A DNA stretch of 64,000 bases from Bacteroides sp. (GTDB lineage Bacteria > Bacteroidota > Bacteroidia > Bacteroidales > Muribaculaceae), in assembly GCA_023663525.1 (NCBI GenBank), contig JAMPHF010000001.1:94603-158602 (forward strand), written 5' to 3'. The notes below the pieces were generated by a model, which saw only the letters and a list, made by a program, of their open reading frames with translations, ran no database searches and was not told the origin of the DNA. The translations under genes and the position numbers were made by a program. The stretch's first letter is position 1; the number at the start of each line of letters is the position of its first letter. This document shows, one piece after another, positions 1 through 9,036 of this stretch.

Positions 1-107
1 AAGTCTCGCGCCATCTTCAGTGGCTGCGAGGTGGCCTTTAACTGAATATCCCTATTTAAACCCGGCTTTGCTCCCGCCCTAACTTTTCACTCATATTTCA
101 ACTGACA

Positions 108-139
108 TTTGCTCATTGTCTAAATAATGTGTAATTTTG
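108..139 (+). promoter_or_regulatory. panC promoter (-33 TTTG / -7 TAATTTTG)
   Basis: TTTG at 108-111 and TAATTTTG at 132-139 are separated by 20 bp, matching the Bacteroidetes primary-sigma pattern. It supports the panC start at 173, because an upstream in-frame TTG at 137 lies inside the -7 box. Apart from this promoter, bases 1-107 hold no gene I can support. Confidence 0.7.
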
Positions 140-172
140 CACTCTGAAATTTCAGACATATCAGTTAAAGAA

Positions 173-1021
173 ATGGAAATAATTCGCACTGTAGCTGAAT
201 TGAAGGCCAGACTTGAGGCAGCCCGTCAGAAAGGCAGCATAGGACTTGTCCCCACCATGGGAGCACTCCATGCCGGACATCTGTCGCTCATACAGCGTGC
301 GCGTAAAGAGAATGATACAGTGGTGGTCAGTGTGTTCGTCAACCCCACCCAGTTCAACAACCCGACCGATCTTGCCACCTATCCGCGCACTGAAGAAGCC
401 GATGCAGCCCTGCTCCGCGAAGCCGGAGTGGACTATGCGTTCATACCCTCCGTCGAGGAGATATATCCTGAGCCGGACACGAGAGTGTTTGACCTCGGAC
501 CTGTGGCAGAAGTCATGGAGGGAGCTATGCGTCCGGGTCACTTCAATGGCGTGGCTCAGATTGTCAGCAAACTGTTTGCGTTCACCCGTCCTGACCGTGC
601 ATATTTCGGCGAAAAGGATTTCCAGCAGATAGCTGTTATCCGGAAGATGGTGGAACTTGAGGGTTTCAATCTCGAAATTGTCGATTGCCCGATCAAACGT
701 GAGGACGACGGTCTCGCAATGAGTTCACGCAATGTGCGCCTCACCCCCGAGCAGAGGGCAATCGCACCGGCAATCCACCACACACTCGAAAGCAGCATCG
801 CATGGTCGGCCGACCATACGGTCGAGGAGACCAAACGCTATGTGATTGACGAGATCAACTCATTCCCCCACATGGAGGTTGAATACTATGAGATTGTCGA
901 TGCCCTGACCATGCAACCCATCAAGGATTGGGCCGACACGACAAGCGCAGTCGGATGCGTCACCGTGTTCTGCGGTGATGTCCGTCTCATTGACAACATA
1001 AAATACCCGGCAAGGAAATGA
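173..1021 (+). CDS. panC: Pantothenate synthetase
   Basis: PanC joins pantoate and beta-alanine with ATP to give pantothenate, the last step before coenzyme A synthesis; it is cytosolic. The 282-residue product has the family [10 protein letters not shown] motif near residues 27-36, with HAGH as the HIGH-type ATP-binding motif, then FVNPTQF, the conserved YFGEKDFQQ segment and the AMSSRN loop. I chose the ATG at 173 because the longer reading begins with a TTG inside the promoter. It overlaps panD by ATGA, so the two genes that make beta-alanine and use it are translationally coupled. Confidence 0.97.
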   Translation: MEIIRTVAELKARLEAARQKGSIGLVPTMGALHAGHLSLIQRARKENDTVVVSVFVNPTQFNNPTDLATYPRTEEADAALLREAGVDYAFIPSVEEIYPEPDTRVFDLGPVAEVMEGAMRPGHFNGVAQIVSKLFAFTRPDRAYFGEKDFQQIAVIRKMVELEGFNLEIVDCPIKREDDGLAMSSRNVRLTPEQRAIAPAIHHTLESSIAWSADHTVEETKRYVIDEINSFPHMEVEYYEIVDALTMQPIKDWADTTSAVGCVTVFCGDVRLIDNIKYPARK

Positions 1022-1374
1022 CACTCGAAATACTCAAGTGCAAGATCCATCGCGTGACCGTCACTGAAGCGCGTCTGGACTATATCGGAAGTATCACCAT
1101 CGATCAGGACCTTCTCGATGCAGCCGGAATCTTCCCGGGAGAACGCATCTACATCGTGGACAACAACAACGGAGAGCGTTTCGACACCTACGTGATTCCC
1201 GGGGAGCGAGGTTCGGGTGTGATATGCCTCAACGGTGCAGCCGCCCGCAAGGTCCAGGTAGGCGACGTGGTGATTCTCCTCTGCTACGCACAGATGACCC
1301 CCGAAGAAGCCCGCAACCATAAACCCGTGGTTCTTTTCCCCGACACCCGCACCAACCGGCTGCTGCCCGAATGA
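1018..1374 (+). CDS. panD: Aspartate 1-decarboxylase
   Basis: PanD decarboxylates L-aspartate to beta-alanine, the second substrate of PanC. The 118-residue product has the usual proenzyme length and shows the self-cleavage pair Gly24-Ser25 in the YIGSIT context. Cleavage there leaves an N-terminal pyruvoyl cofactor on the alpha chain. Lys9, the conserved Tyr at about residue 58 and the LNGAAAR segment are also present. Its ATG overlaps the panC stop (ATGA), so the pair forms one operon. Nothing is truncated or odd. Confidence 0.97.
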   Translation: MTLEILKCKIHRVTVTEARLDYIGSITIDQDLLDAAGIFPGERIYIVDNNNGERFDTYVIPGERGSGVICLNGAAARKVQVGDVVILLCYAQMTPEEARNHKPVVLFPDTRTNRLLPE

Positions 1375-1456
1375 CCCACGGATAATCCACTCTCAGACAA
1401 ATAATCGTCCTCCCCAAAGACAAGTTTTCTAACCATATATCCCCCCGCCACTCCAA

Positions 1457-2791
1457 GTGTTTGAAAATCTAAGCGAGAGACTTGAAAGAAGTTTCAAGAT
1501 ACTTAAAGGTGAAGGAAAAATCACCGAAATAAATGTAGCCGAAACGCTGAAGGATGTGCGCCGTGCACTCCTTGAAGCCGACGTGAACTTTAAAGTCGCA
1601 AAGCAGTTTACCGACGACGTCAAAGCAAAGGCATTAGGCATGAACGTCATCAACGCCATCAAGCCGGGAGAGTTGATGGTGAAGATTGTCCATGATGAGC
1701 TTGCAAGACTCATGGGTGGAGAGACCGCCCAAATAAACCTCTCAGGCAATCCGACAGTAATCCTCATGTCGGGTCTGCAGGGTTCGGGCAAGACGACATT
1801 CTCAGGCAAACTGGCTCGCAAACTCAAATCCGAGCAGGGAAAAAGACCTTTGCTTGTGGCATGTGACGTTTACCGCCCGGCTGCAATCGACCAGTTGAAA
1901 GTTCTTGCAGAGCAAATCAATGTCCCCGTCTACACAGAGGAAGGCAACAAAAATCCCATCGAGATTGCTGAGAATGCAATCAAATATGCAAAGGCAAACC
2001 ACAATGACCTCGTCATAATCGATACTGCAGGACGTCTGGCTGTCGATGAGCAGATGATGCAGGAGATCGCAGCCATCAAAAAAGCAGTGAAACCGCAGGA
2101 GACGCTGTTTGTCGTTGACTCGATGACAGGTCAGGATGCCGTCAACACCGCAAAGGAGTTCAATGACCGCCTCGACTTCGATGGAGTGGTTCTGACAAAA
2201 CTCGACGGTGACACGCGCGGTGGTGCCGCACTCTCGATCCGTACGGTCGTCACCAAGCCGATCAAGTTCGTGGGTACAGGCGAGAAACTCGATGCCCTCG
2301 ACCTTTTCCATCCCTCGCGCATGGCAGACCGTATCCTCGGCATGGGCGACATCGTTTCACTCGTCGAGAAAGCCCAGAATGCCTACGATGAGAAGCAAGC
2401 CCGCGAACTCCAGCGAAAGATTGCCAAAAACCAATTCAACTTCAACGACTTCCTCCAGCAGATTCAGCAAATCAAGAAGATGGGCAATCTCAAGGATCTC
2501 GCCTCGATGATTCCCGGTGTCGGAAAAGCCATCAAGGATATAGACATTGACGACAATGCGTTCAAAAGCATTGAGGCAATCATACAGTCAATGACCGCAA
2601 AGGAGCGCGAGCATCCCGAAATCCTCAACGGCAGCCGTCGCAAACGAATCGCGAAAGGCTCCGGCACGGATATTCAGGAGGTCAACCGCCTCATCAAGCA
2701 ATTTGACGATGCACGGAAGATGATGAAAGCCGTTTCGGGTATAAAGAATCCGATGGCAATGATGCGTAACATGAAAGGAATGAGAAGATGA
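1457..2791 (+). CDS. ffh: Signal recognition particle GTPase
   Basis: Ffh is the protein part of the signal recognition particle. It binds signal sequences and 4.5S RNA and delivers ribosomes to FtsY at the inner membrane. The 444-residue product has an N domain (1-90), a G domain with P-loop GLQGSGKTT at 106-114, the DTAGR and [10 protein letters not shown] motifs, and a C-terminal M domain ending in a methionine-rich tail. It starts with GTG at 1457. The N-terminus [13 protein letters not shown] is what the family shows, so this start is convincing. It overlaps folD by ATGA. Confidence 0.97.
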   Translation: MFENLSERLERSFKILKGEGKITEINVAETLKDVRRALLEADVNFKVAKQFTDDVKAKALGMNVINAIKPGELMVKIVHDELARLMGGETAQINLSGNPTVILMSGLQGSGKTTFSGKLARKLKSEQGKRPLLVACDVYRPAAIDQLKVLAEQINVPVYTEEGNKNPIEIAENAIKYAKANHNDLVIIDTAGRLAVDEQMMQEIAAIKKAVKPQETLFVVDSMTGQDAVNTAKEFNDRLDFDGVVLTKLDGDTRGGAALSIRTVVTKPIKFVGTGEKLDALDLFHPSRMADRILGMGDIVSLVEKAQNAYDEKQARELQRKIAKNQFNFNDFLQQIQQIKKMGNLKDLASMIPGVGKAIKDIDIDDNAFKSIEAIIQSMTAKEREHPEILNGSRRKRIAKGSGTDIQEVNRLIKQFDDARKMMKAVSGIKNPMAMMRNMKGMRR

Positions 2792-3669
2792 CACTTATTG
2801 ACGGAAAAAAGACTGCCGACGACATAAAGCGTGAGATTGCTGCCGAAGTTGAAGAAATGGTGGCGCAGGGAAAACGCCGTCCTCACCTCGTGGCCATCCT
2901 TGTCGGTCATGACGGTGGCAGCGAGACATACGTTGCCAATAAAGTGAAGGCCTGTGAGGCTTGCGGTTTCCGCTCCACACTCATACGCTATGAAGACGAT
3001 GTCACCGAGGAAAAACTGCTCGAAACAATCGCCCAACTCAACAATGACCCCGAAGTTGACGGATTCATCGTGCAGCTTCCGCTCCCGAAACACATTTCCG
3101 AACAGAAAATCATTGAAGCGATTGACTATCGTAAGGATGTCGATGGATTTCATCCCGTGAATGTCGGACGTATGTCAATCGGACTCCCATGCTTCGTTTC
3201 TGCCACTCCTTCAGGAATCATGGAGCTGCTGAAACGTTACGGAGTCAATACGAAAGGAGCTAAATGCGTGGTGCTCGGCCGCAGCAACATTGTCGGAAAG
3301 CCGGTGGCTTCGCTCATGATGCAGAAGTCTGATCCCGGCAACGCGACAGTCACGGTACTCCACAGTTCATCGAAAAACATCAAGGAGGCATGTGCGGATG
3401 CCGACATCATCATTGCCGCACTCGGCAGCCCCGGTTTCGTGACCGCCGACATGGTCAAGCCCGGAGCGACAATCATAGATGTCGGGACAACCCGAGTCCC
3501 GGATGCCACACGCAAGAGTGGATTCCGTCTGCGTGGAGATGTCGATTTCGAGAATGTGGCTGAAAAATGCGCATTCATCACCCCGGTGCCCGGTGGCGTG
3601 GGTCCGATGACCATCTGCTCGCTCATGCGCAATACACTTCTCGCCGCCAAGAAAGAAATCTATAAATAA
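2788..3669 (+). CDS. folD: Bifunctional methylenetetrahydrofolate dehydrogenase/cyclohydrolase
   Basis: FolD interconverts 5,10-methylene-THF and 10-formyl-THF for purine, thymidylate and formyl-methionine synthesis. The 293-residue product has the YVANK motif with the catalytic lysine near residue 54, the [11 protein letters not shown] segment, the Rossmann signature GRSNIVGKP and the C-terminal PGGVGPMT motif. The start codon overlaps the ffh stop, so the two genes are probably co-transcribed although their functions are unrelated. A hairpin at 3675-3713 ends the unit. Confidence 0.97.
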   Translation: MTLIDGKKTADDIKREIAAEVEEMVAQGKRRPHLVAILVGHDGGSETYVANKVKACEACGFRSTLIRYEDDVTEEKLLETIAQLNNDPEVDGFIVQLPLPKHISEQKIIEAIDYRKDVDGFHPVNVGRMSIGLPCFVSATPSGIMELLKRYGVNTKGAKCVVLGRSNIVGKPVASLMMQKSDPGNATVTVLHSSSKNIKEACADADIIIAALGSPGFVTADMVKPGATIIDVGTTRVPDATRKSGFRLRGDVDFENVAEKCAFITPVPGGVGPMTICSLMRNTLLAAKKEIYK

Positions 3670-3674
3670 ACAGG

Positions 3675-3713
3675 ATTGTAGGGATGAACTCGGAACAAGG
3701 TCTTCCCTACAAT
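3675..3713 (+). terminator. Terminator after folD
   Basis: ATTGTAGGGA at 3675-3684 pairs perfectly with TCCCTACAAT at 3704-3713 and is followed by TTTTG. The arms resemble the GTAGGGA ends of the REP-like elements at 13.0 and 16.4 kb, so it may be a degenerate relative of those. Confidence 0.6.
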
Positions 3714-3730
3714 TTTGTTATCGTCACAAA

Positions 3731-4837
3731 ATGAGCATGATTTCCGTCTTTCTGTCACTGCTGTCGCTACTGCTTCCTCAGGACAGTGCCGAGATAGTAT
3801 TTGCCGGTGATGCCATGCAACATCAACGGCAGATTGATGCAGCGCGCCAAAATGACGGCACTTTTGACTACTCATCTTATTTTGAATCGCTTCGCCCATA
3901 CATCTCATCGGCCGACTTTGCCGTTGTCAACCTTGAGACTCCGCTCGGAGGCGCACCATATTCGGGCTACCCGATGTTCTGCGCCCACGACAACTATGTC
4001 GATGCGCTGACCGCAGCAGGCTTTGACCTTATGCTCTCAGCCAACAACCACATACTTGACCGCCGCGATCGCGGAGTGATCCGCACAATCAAAACTTTCG
4101 AGGAAAAAGGTGTGCCATACGTTGGCGTGTACCGCAACAAGGCCCACCGCGACTCGATCCTCCCTATGATTCAGGACATCAATGGGTTCAAGGTGGCCTT
4201 CCTCAACTACACCTACGGGACAAACGGAATCACAAAACGCACTGACATTGAGATAGACTACATTGACCGAGACATGATTGCCGCCGACATAAAAAAGGCA
4301 CGTGAGAATGGGGCTGAAATCATAGCCGCATGTATGCACTGGGGCGAGGAATATAAGCTGCTCCCAAACGCATCTCAAAAAAATCTCGCAAAATTTCTCG
4401 CCGAGCAAGGCGTGGAACTCATCATCGGCGGTCATCCTCACGTCATACAGCCGATGGAGCTCAGGGTTAATGAATCGACAGGCCGACCATGTTTCATCGT
4501 CTATTCTCTCGGCAATTTCATCTCGTCAATGCGCACAACCGACACCCGGGGAGGCGCGATGGTGAGGATAAAACTCGCTCGCGACATCTTTGGCCGTGCC
4601 TATGTCAACAACGCCAGCTACCGTCTCGTGTTCACACAGCCCCCCATGAAACAAGGCGAAAACTTTCAGCTTCTCCCGGCTGAGAGCAATGAGATCAACC
4701 CCTCGCTGAATCATTATCGCAAGGGGTTCATCCACAACGCCGTCAATATTTTCGACCGACATAATCTGAACGTTCCGCGCGATACCACCGCCATCGGTCA
4801 CATGCCCTCCCCCATCAAAATCTCGCAGATTCACTGA
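3731..4837 (+). CDS. CapA/PgsA-family metallophosphatase-fold protein, probably exported
   Basis: The 368-residue product belongs to the CapA (PGA_cap) branch of the calcineurin-like fold. The core shows GDAM near residue 26, NLETPL, SANNHILD, the CMHWGEEY motif and GGHPHV followed by YSLGNF. These supply the expected metal-binding Asp, Asn, His and Glu residues. The hydrophobic N-terminus (FLSLLSLLL) is a plausible but weak signal peptide. CapA proteins in capsule operons take part in polyglutamate export. Here there are no capB or capC neighbours, so the substrate is unknown and a general phosphatase or phosphodiesterase role is equally possible. Confidence 0.8.
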   Translation: MSMISVFLSLLSLLLPQDSAEIVFAGDAMQHQRQIDAARQNDGTFDYSSYFESLRPYISSADFAVVNLETPLGGAPYSGYPMFCAHDNYVDALTAAGFDLMLSANNHILDRRDRGVIRTIKTFEEKGVPYVGVYRNKAHRDSILPMIQDINGFKVAFLNYTYGTNGITKRTDIEIDYIDRDMIAADIKKARENGAEIIAACMHWGEEYKLLPNASQKNLAKFLAEQGVELIIGGHPHVIQPMELRVNESTGRPCFIVYSLGNFISSMRTTDTRGGAMVRIKLARDIFGRAYVNNASYRLVFTQPPMKQGENFQLLPAESNEINPSLNHYRKGFIHNAVNIFDRHNLNVPRDTTAIGHMPSPIKISQIH

Positions 4838-4899
4838 CGAGGAGCAATCCACATGTCATTTTTGCAGCATTTTTAACAGAATTTGTCAGTCATCGACTT

Positions 4900-4915
4900 T
4901 GGCATTTTATTTGCT
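4900..4915 (+). promoter_or_regulatory. Candidate sigma-54 (-24/-12) promoter of htpG
   Basis: The 16-mer TGGCATTTTATTTGCT fits TGGCAY-N5-TTGCW, with GG and GC at the required spacing. Transcription would start near 4926, about 36 nt before the htpG ATG. No good TAnnTTTG box was seen in this gap. The assignment is inference from consensus only. Confidence 0.4.
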
Positions 4916-4961
4916 AAGTTGTTTAATAGTTACATGAAGAATCTATTAAACTGACTATATT

Positions 4962-7004
4962 ATGCAAAAAGGACAAATTGGAGTAACGACCGAAAATATA
5001 TTTCCGGTTATTAAGAAATTCCTTTATTCCGATCACGAAATTTTTCTCCGTGAACTCGTCTCAAATGCCATTGACGCGACACAGAAACTGAAAACCCTCG
5101 CATCATTCGGAGAATTCAAGGGTGAGCTCGGCGACATGCAAGTCAAAGTGAGCATTGATAAAGAAGCCGGCACTCTCACTGTCAGCGACCACGGCATTGG
5201 CATGACAGCCGATGATATTGAGAAATACATCAATCAGATTGCATTCTCCGGCGCGGAGGAATTTGTCAATAAATACAAGGACAGTGCCAACGCGATCATA
5301 GGTCATTTCGGTCTCGGTTTCTATTCGGCCTTCATGGTCGCCAAGAAAGTGGAGATCCGCTCACTCAGCTATAAGGAAGGGGCTGAGGCTGTGAAATGGG
5401 TATGCGACGGCAGCCCTGAATACAGCATGGAGCCGGTCGAGAAGTCAGAGCGAGGCACTGACATCATCCTCTATATCGATGATGACAACAAGGAATTTCT
5501 TGAGCAAGCGCGTGTTGATACCCTGCTGAAGAAATATTGCCGTTTCCTCCCCGTCCCCGTCGTTTCAGGCAAGGTCCAGGAATGGAAAGATGGCAAATAT
5601 GTCGATACCGACAAGGACAAGGTCATCAACGACACCGAACCCACATGGACCAAGAAACCGTCGGAACTCACCGACGATGATTACCGCAAGTTCTACCACG
5701 AGCTTTATCCCGGTCAGGAGGATCCTTTGTTCTGGATTCACCTCAATGTTGACTATCCTTTCACTCTCACCGGCATACTTTTCTTCCCGAAAATCAAGAG
5801 CAACCTCGACATCCGCAAAGACCGCATCCAACTCTACTGCAACCAGGTCTACGTGACGGATTCGGTTGAGGGTGTCGTACCTGAATTCATGATGCTTCTT
5901 CAGGGTGTCATTGATTCGCCTGACATTCCGCTCAATGTGTCACGATCCTATCTCCAGAGCGATACAGCCGTCAAAAAAATCTCCGGCTATATCACCAAGA
6001 AAGTTGCATCACGACTTGATGAACTGTTCAAGGAGAACCGCTCTGACTTTGAATCGAAATGGGACGACATCAAGATTTTCATTGAATACGGAATGCTCAC
6101 CGACGAGAAATTCTGCGATTCAGCAATGAAATTCGTGCTCCTGCGTGACACTGAGGGCAAATATTTCACCCTTGACGAGTACCGCACTCTTGTCGAAGCA
6201 TCGCAAACAGACAAAGACGGCAGCGTGGTCTACATCTATGCCACCGACGTGACAGCACAATACAATTACATCCATGCAGCCAATGAGAAAGGCTACAATG
6301 TCCTGTTCATGGACGGACAATTGGACGGTCACTTCATCTCAATGCTCGAAAGCAAGATTGAGAAGACACGCTTTGTGCGCGTGGACAGCGATGTGGCTGA
6401 AAAACTTATCCCTAAGGAGGACGAGAAGGACAGCGGTCTCACCCCCGACCAGATTTCAATGCTGACCCCGCTTTTCCGTAGCCAGCTCCCCACCGTTGAG
6501 AAAGCCGACTTCCTCGTGTCATTTGAATCACTTGACCCGACAGCCAACCCGATACTCATCACTCAAAACGAGTACATGCGACGCATGAAGGACATGGCTG
6601 CGACCCAGCCCGGCATGAGCTTCTATGCCGAACTTCCAGACAGCTATAACCTCATCGTCAACACCGCCCAGCCGGTTATCGTCAGGATACTCGATGATGC
6701 CGAGAAAGCCCTTGCAGAAAGACTCCGGCCCCTCAACTCAGCCATCGACGCTGACAACGAGAAAATCACCGTCATCCGTTCGGAGATAAAGGACAACAAA
6801 CCGACCGATGAGCAGCAGGCTGAGGAGAAGAATCTTACCGAGATCGTCGAGAAGAACCGCAAGGAAAAGGAAGACATCATTGCCGCCTACGCATCCGGAC
6901 AGCCGGTTGTCAAACAAGCCATCGACCTTGCACTCCTTGCAAACGGTCTGCTTCGCGGCCGTGACCTCAGCGAGTTCATTAAACGTTCAGTGGGAATGCT
7001 CTAA
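4962..7004 (+). CDS. htpG: Molecular chaperone HtpG (Hsp90)
   Basis: HtpG is the bacterial Hsp90, an ATP-dependent cytosolic chaperone dimer. The 680-residue product carries the GHKL ATPase domain, with ELVSNAIDAT, DHGIGMT near residue 74 and GHFGLGFYSAFMVA. The middle domain contains the NVSRSYLQ motif with the catalytic arginine, and a helical C-terminal dimerisation region follows. It is longer than E. coli HtpG (624) because of insertions in the middle and C-terminal parts, which is common in Bacteroidetes. It stands alone on the plus strand and is bounded downstream by a strong bidirectional hairpin. Confidence 0.97.
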   Translation: MQKGQIGVTTENIFPVIKKFLYSDHEIFLRELVSNAIDATQKLKTLASFGEFKGELGDMQVKVSIDKEAGTLTVSDHGIGMTADDIEKYINQIAFSGAEEFVNKYKDSANAIIGHFGLGFYSAFMVAKKVEIRSLSYKEGAEAVKWVCDGSPEYSMEPVEKSERGTDIILYIDDDNKEFLEQARVDTLLKKYCRFLPVPVVSGKVQEWKDGKYVDTDKDKVINDTEPTWTKKPSELTDDDYRKFYHELYPGQEDPLFWIHLNVDYPFTLTGILFFPKIKSNLDIRKDRIQLYCNQVYVTDSVEGVVPEFMMLLQGVIDSPDIPLNVSRSYLQSDTAVKKISGYITKKVASRLDELFKENRSDFESKWDDIKIFIEYGMLTDEKFCDSAMKFVLLRDTEGKYFTLDEYRTLVEASQTDKDGSVVYIYATDVTAQYNYIHAANEKGYNVLFMDGQLDGHFISMLESKIEKTRFVRVDSDVAEKLIPKEDEKDSGLTPDQISMLTPLFRSQLPTVEKADFLVSFESLDPTANPILITQNEYMRRMKDMAATQPGMSFYAELPDSYNLIVNTAQPVIVRILDDAEKALAERLRPLNSAIDADNEKITVIRSEIKDNKPTDEQQAEEKNLTEIVEKNRKEKEDIIAAYASGQPVVKQAIDLALLANGLLRGRDLSEFIKRSVGML

Positions 7005-7049
7005 TCAATCTTCCATACGCACTCCCCCACTCCCAAAAAGAGTGCAAAG

Positions 7050-7105
7050 CAACAGTATCGGTGGAAATGGACGAAAATTCCATTTCCACCGATACTGTTG
7101 TTTTG
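7050..7105. terminator. Bidirectional terminator between htpG and the nicotinamidase gene
   Basis: A perfect 21-bp inverted repeat (arms 7050-7070 and 7080-7100, 9-nt loop) lies between the convergent genes. The plus side is followed by TTTTG. No coding potential is evident in the gap. Confidence 0.85.
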
Positions 7106-7119
7106 TAAAAATTGTCAAC

Positions 7120-7677
7120 TTAGATTCCCTCTAAGAAATCCGTCAATTTCCTGCCGCCATCAAGCGAAGGGGAGAAATCAGTCAGGACATTGAATTTTTC
7201 TCTGCCAAATATCTGAAGTCCGTCGCGTAAAGTGTCGAGGACACAAACGTCACCTGCCAGCCCGCAGAGATCAATCACATCGACACCGGCTGACTCAACG
7301 ATCCGCTCTATAATCACCCTTGATTCAGGATTTTTGAATATAGAGTATTCCTCTGCCGACTCATGCTGCCCTTTATACAGAAAAGTCACTTCTCCTCTCG
7401 TTGAGTATAACGGGCGGAACAAAGGCTGCCACACCGCAGCTCCTATCGTATCGTGCACACAATGTCTCGGCCATGCACCGCCGCAATCTTTGAATGAGCA
7501 ATGATTGTAGGGATGTCGGTCTGCGGTAACAATCTTATGGACATACCGACCGTCACTGTCACCGATATACACAGCGAGTCTGTCCATTGCTTCCTGCGCC
7601 CCGGCGACCGGCAGCGACCCGTTTATGAAATCAATCTGCGGGTCAATGATCATCAACATGCGTCGTTTTGTTTCCAT
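7120..7677 (-). CDS. pncA: Nicotinamidase / isochorismatase-family amidase
   Basis: The 185-residue product has the full set of nicotinamidase residues: Asp12 in IDPQIDF, the metal ligands Asp53, His55 and His59 in DRHPYNHCSF, Lys102 in YKGQHES, and the nucleophile Cys145 in GLAGDVCVLDT. It should hydrolyse nicotinamide to nicotinate for NAD salvage. The Asp/His/His metal site distinguishes it from plain isochorismatases. The gene is short for the family but complete. Its start overlaps the end of the upstream AI-2E-family permease gene by 35 bp, so the two are probably one transcript. Confidence 0.85.
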   Translation of the reverse strand: METKRRMLMIIDPQIDFINGSLPVAGAQEAMDRLAVYIGDSDGRYVHKIVTADRHPYNHCSFKDCGGAWPRHCVHDTIGAAVWQPLFRPLYSTRGEVTFLYKGQHESAEEYSIFKNPESRVIIERIVESAGVDVIDLCGLAGDVCVLDTLRDGLQIFGREKFNVLTDFSPSLDGGRKLTDFLEGI

Positions 7678-8764
7678 AGCTCAACATATCAGTCTTATCT
7701 TTATCAATATCAATGACATACTCCTCATAATACGCAATGAGCAGCGTAGTCAGAGGCAGCGCGATTATCATTCCAATCAATCCGAGCAGCGTTCCCCAGA
7801 CTGACAGCGACAGCAATATGATAGCCGGATTCAAACCCATAGCCTTTCCCATAATCTTAGGAGTCAGCACATAGTCACAGATACACTGGCTGACAACGTA
7901 GACAAGCAGACATTTCCCCATCTCCGACCAAAAAGTCACATCACCGTCCATCGAAGCGATCAGACAGATGAGCGCGACAGGAATCAGTGTGACATACTGG
8001 AAATATGGAATCATGTAGAGAATACCGACAATGATACCCATCACAATCGCCAGCGGAATCCCGACAATTGAAAAACCGATGCAATAAAACACCGCCGCAC
8101 AGAGAGCCAACACGGCCTGCCCGCGAAAATAGCGGTTCATGCTGTTCTTTATGTCGTTGCCGATTTTGTAGGCTATGTGCCTGTATTTCGGTGGTATCAT
8201 CAGGCTGAATCCCCTCATCAGGCTCTTATAGTCCAAGAGGATGAATATCACGTAGATAAATGTAAGAAACCATTCAAGCGTATGAAGCAGAAAACTGATT
8301 GAAGCTGAAATCAGCGATGTCCCTTTTGACAGCAAAGTTTCAAAATGCTGATTGTCAAGGAGCTTCTGCATCGTGTCGTCATTAAAGTAGCCCACGAGAT
8401 AGTCATGCAGCTCTTTCGGGACAAACGGCATCGGGTCACCGCGTCTGGAATAGTCATTGATCATTGTCCCCATCTCGTGAAGTTCCTTTATGATTGACGG
8501 AACGAAAATGTAGGCGAGTCCGAAAAGGACAGCAGCCACAGAAATCAGTGTGAAAAATATAGCCACGATGCGCCAACGCATACGCAGACGCGTCAGACAG
8601 AACTCCACGATGGGATCAAGTATGTAGGAGATGAGACATGCGAGAAAAAAGGGGAGCAATACGTTGCGGAGCGTGTTGACAAGCCATACAATCCCTGCTA
8701 TCACCGCTGCCGTAAAAAGATAGCGCATGACTCGGTCAAATGTGATGGGACGTGATGCAGACAT
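7643..8764 (-). CDS. AI-2E family (PerM-like) membrane transporter
   Basis: The 373-residue product is an inner-membrane protein with about eight hydrophobic segments and the AI-2E family arrangement. Two N-terminal helices end in FLACLISYILDP, a soluble stretch follows (residues ~95-150), and the last part is a helix-rich block ending in ALPLTTLLIAYYEEYV. Substrates of this family vary (autoinducer-2, sodium/proton and others), so none is assigned. I chose the ATG at 8764, giving MSASRPITFDR. The open frame reaches back to 8932, but that extension is Cys/Arg-rich and does not look like protein. It overlaps the downstream amidase gene. Confidence 0.85.
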   Translation of the reverse strand: MSASRPITFDRVMRYLFTAAVIAGIVWLVNTLRNVLLPFFLACLISYILDPIVEFCLTRLRMRWRIVAIFFTLISVAAVLFGLAYIFVPSIIKELHEMGTMINDYSRRGDPMPFVPKELHDYLVGYFNDDTMQKLLDNQHFETLLSKGTSLISASISFLLHTLEWFLTFIYVIFILLDYKSLMRGFSLMIPPKYRHIAYKIGNDIKNSMNRYFRGQAVLALCAAVFYCIGFSIVGIPLAIVMGIIVGILYMIPYFQYVTLIPVALICLIASMDGDVTFWSEMGKCLLVYVVSQCICDYVLTPKIMGKAMGLNPAIILLSLSVWGTLLGLIGMIIALPLTTLLIAYYEEYVIDIDKDKTDMLSYGNKTTHVDDH

Positions 8765-8864
8765 AAAACGTGAGAATTTTTTCCGGAGGATAGAGCAAAA
8801 TGGACATCCCCTCGATATTATAAAACTTTTGCAGATGAAATAGTTTGGATATAACGGCATTTTG

Positions 8865-8924
8865 TGTCCAAAGACTGTACGCGGACAGTCACGCAATGCG
8901 GACAAAACTGTCCGATTTCGGACA
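8865..8924. promoter_or_regulatory. Cluster of GGACA/TGTCC half-sites, candidate enhancer for the sigma-54 activator
   Basis: Five half-sites occur in 60 bp: TGTCC at 8865-8869, GGACA at 8883-8887, the 16-bp palindrome CGGACAAAACTGTCCG at 8899-8914 (one half-site in each orientation), and GGACA at 8920-8924. A second, overlapping palindrome (ACTGT, 6 nt, ACAGT) lies at 8874-8889. The cluster ends about 45 bp upstream of a -24/-12 element, a normal place for enhancer-binding-protein sites. Binding by the response regulator at 18.4 kb is inferred. Confidence 0.55.
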
Positions 8925-8968
8925 TAGCGCAAAACGACAATACGTTAATATTAAAGAAATTACAACTT

Positions 8969-8984
8969 TGGCACGGTTAATGCT
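8969..8984 (+). promoter_or_regulatory. Sigma-54 (-24/-12) promoter of the ABC export operon
   Basis: The sequence TGGCACGGTTAATGCT matches TGGCACG-N4-TTGCW at every position except one T to A, with GG and GC correctly spaced. The predicted transcription start is near 8995, about 42 nt before the adaptor ATG at 9037. No TAnnTTTG box competes with it. The nearby regulator gene at 18432 is of the sigma-54-activating type. Confidence 0.65.
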
Positions 8985-9036
8985 ACATTATATAGCATAA
9001 TAACAAAAATGACAAAAATCTTCATTAACGACGAGA

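Noticed and set aside
1..14. A minus-strand ATG at 14-12 as the start of a divergent gene leaving the window
   Set aside because: Only four codons are visible, too few to support a gene call.
3731..4837. CapA-like gene as part of a capsule (polyglutamate) locus
   Set aside because: No ligase or membrane partner genes nearby; the neighbours are folD and htpG.
8765..8932. Extension of the AI-2E-family gene toward the export-operon promoter
   Set aside because: It would overlap the GGACA/TGTCC cluster and reads as Arg/Cys-rich non-homologous sequence.
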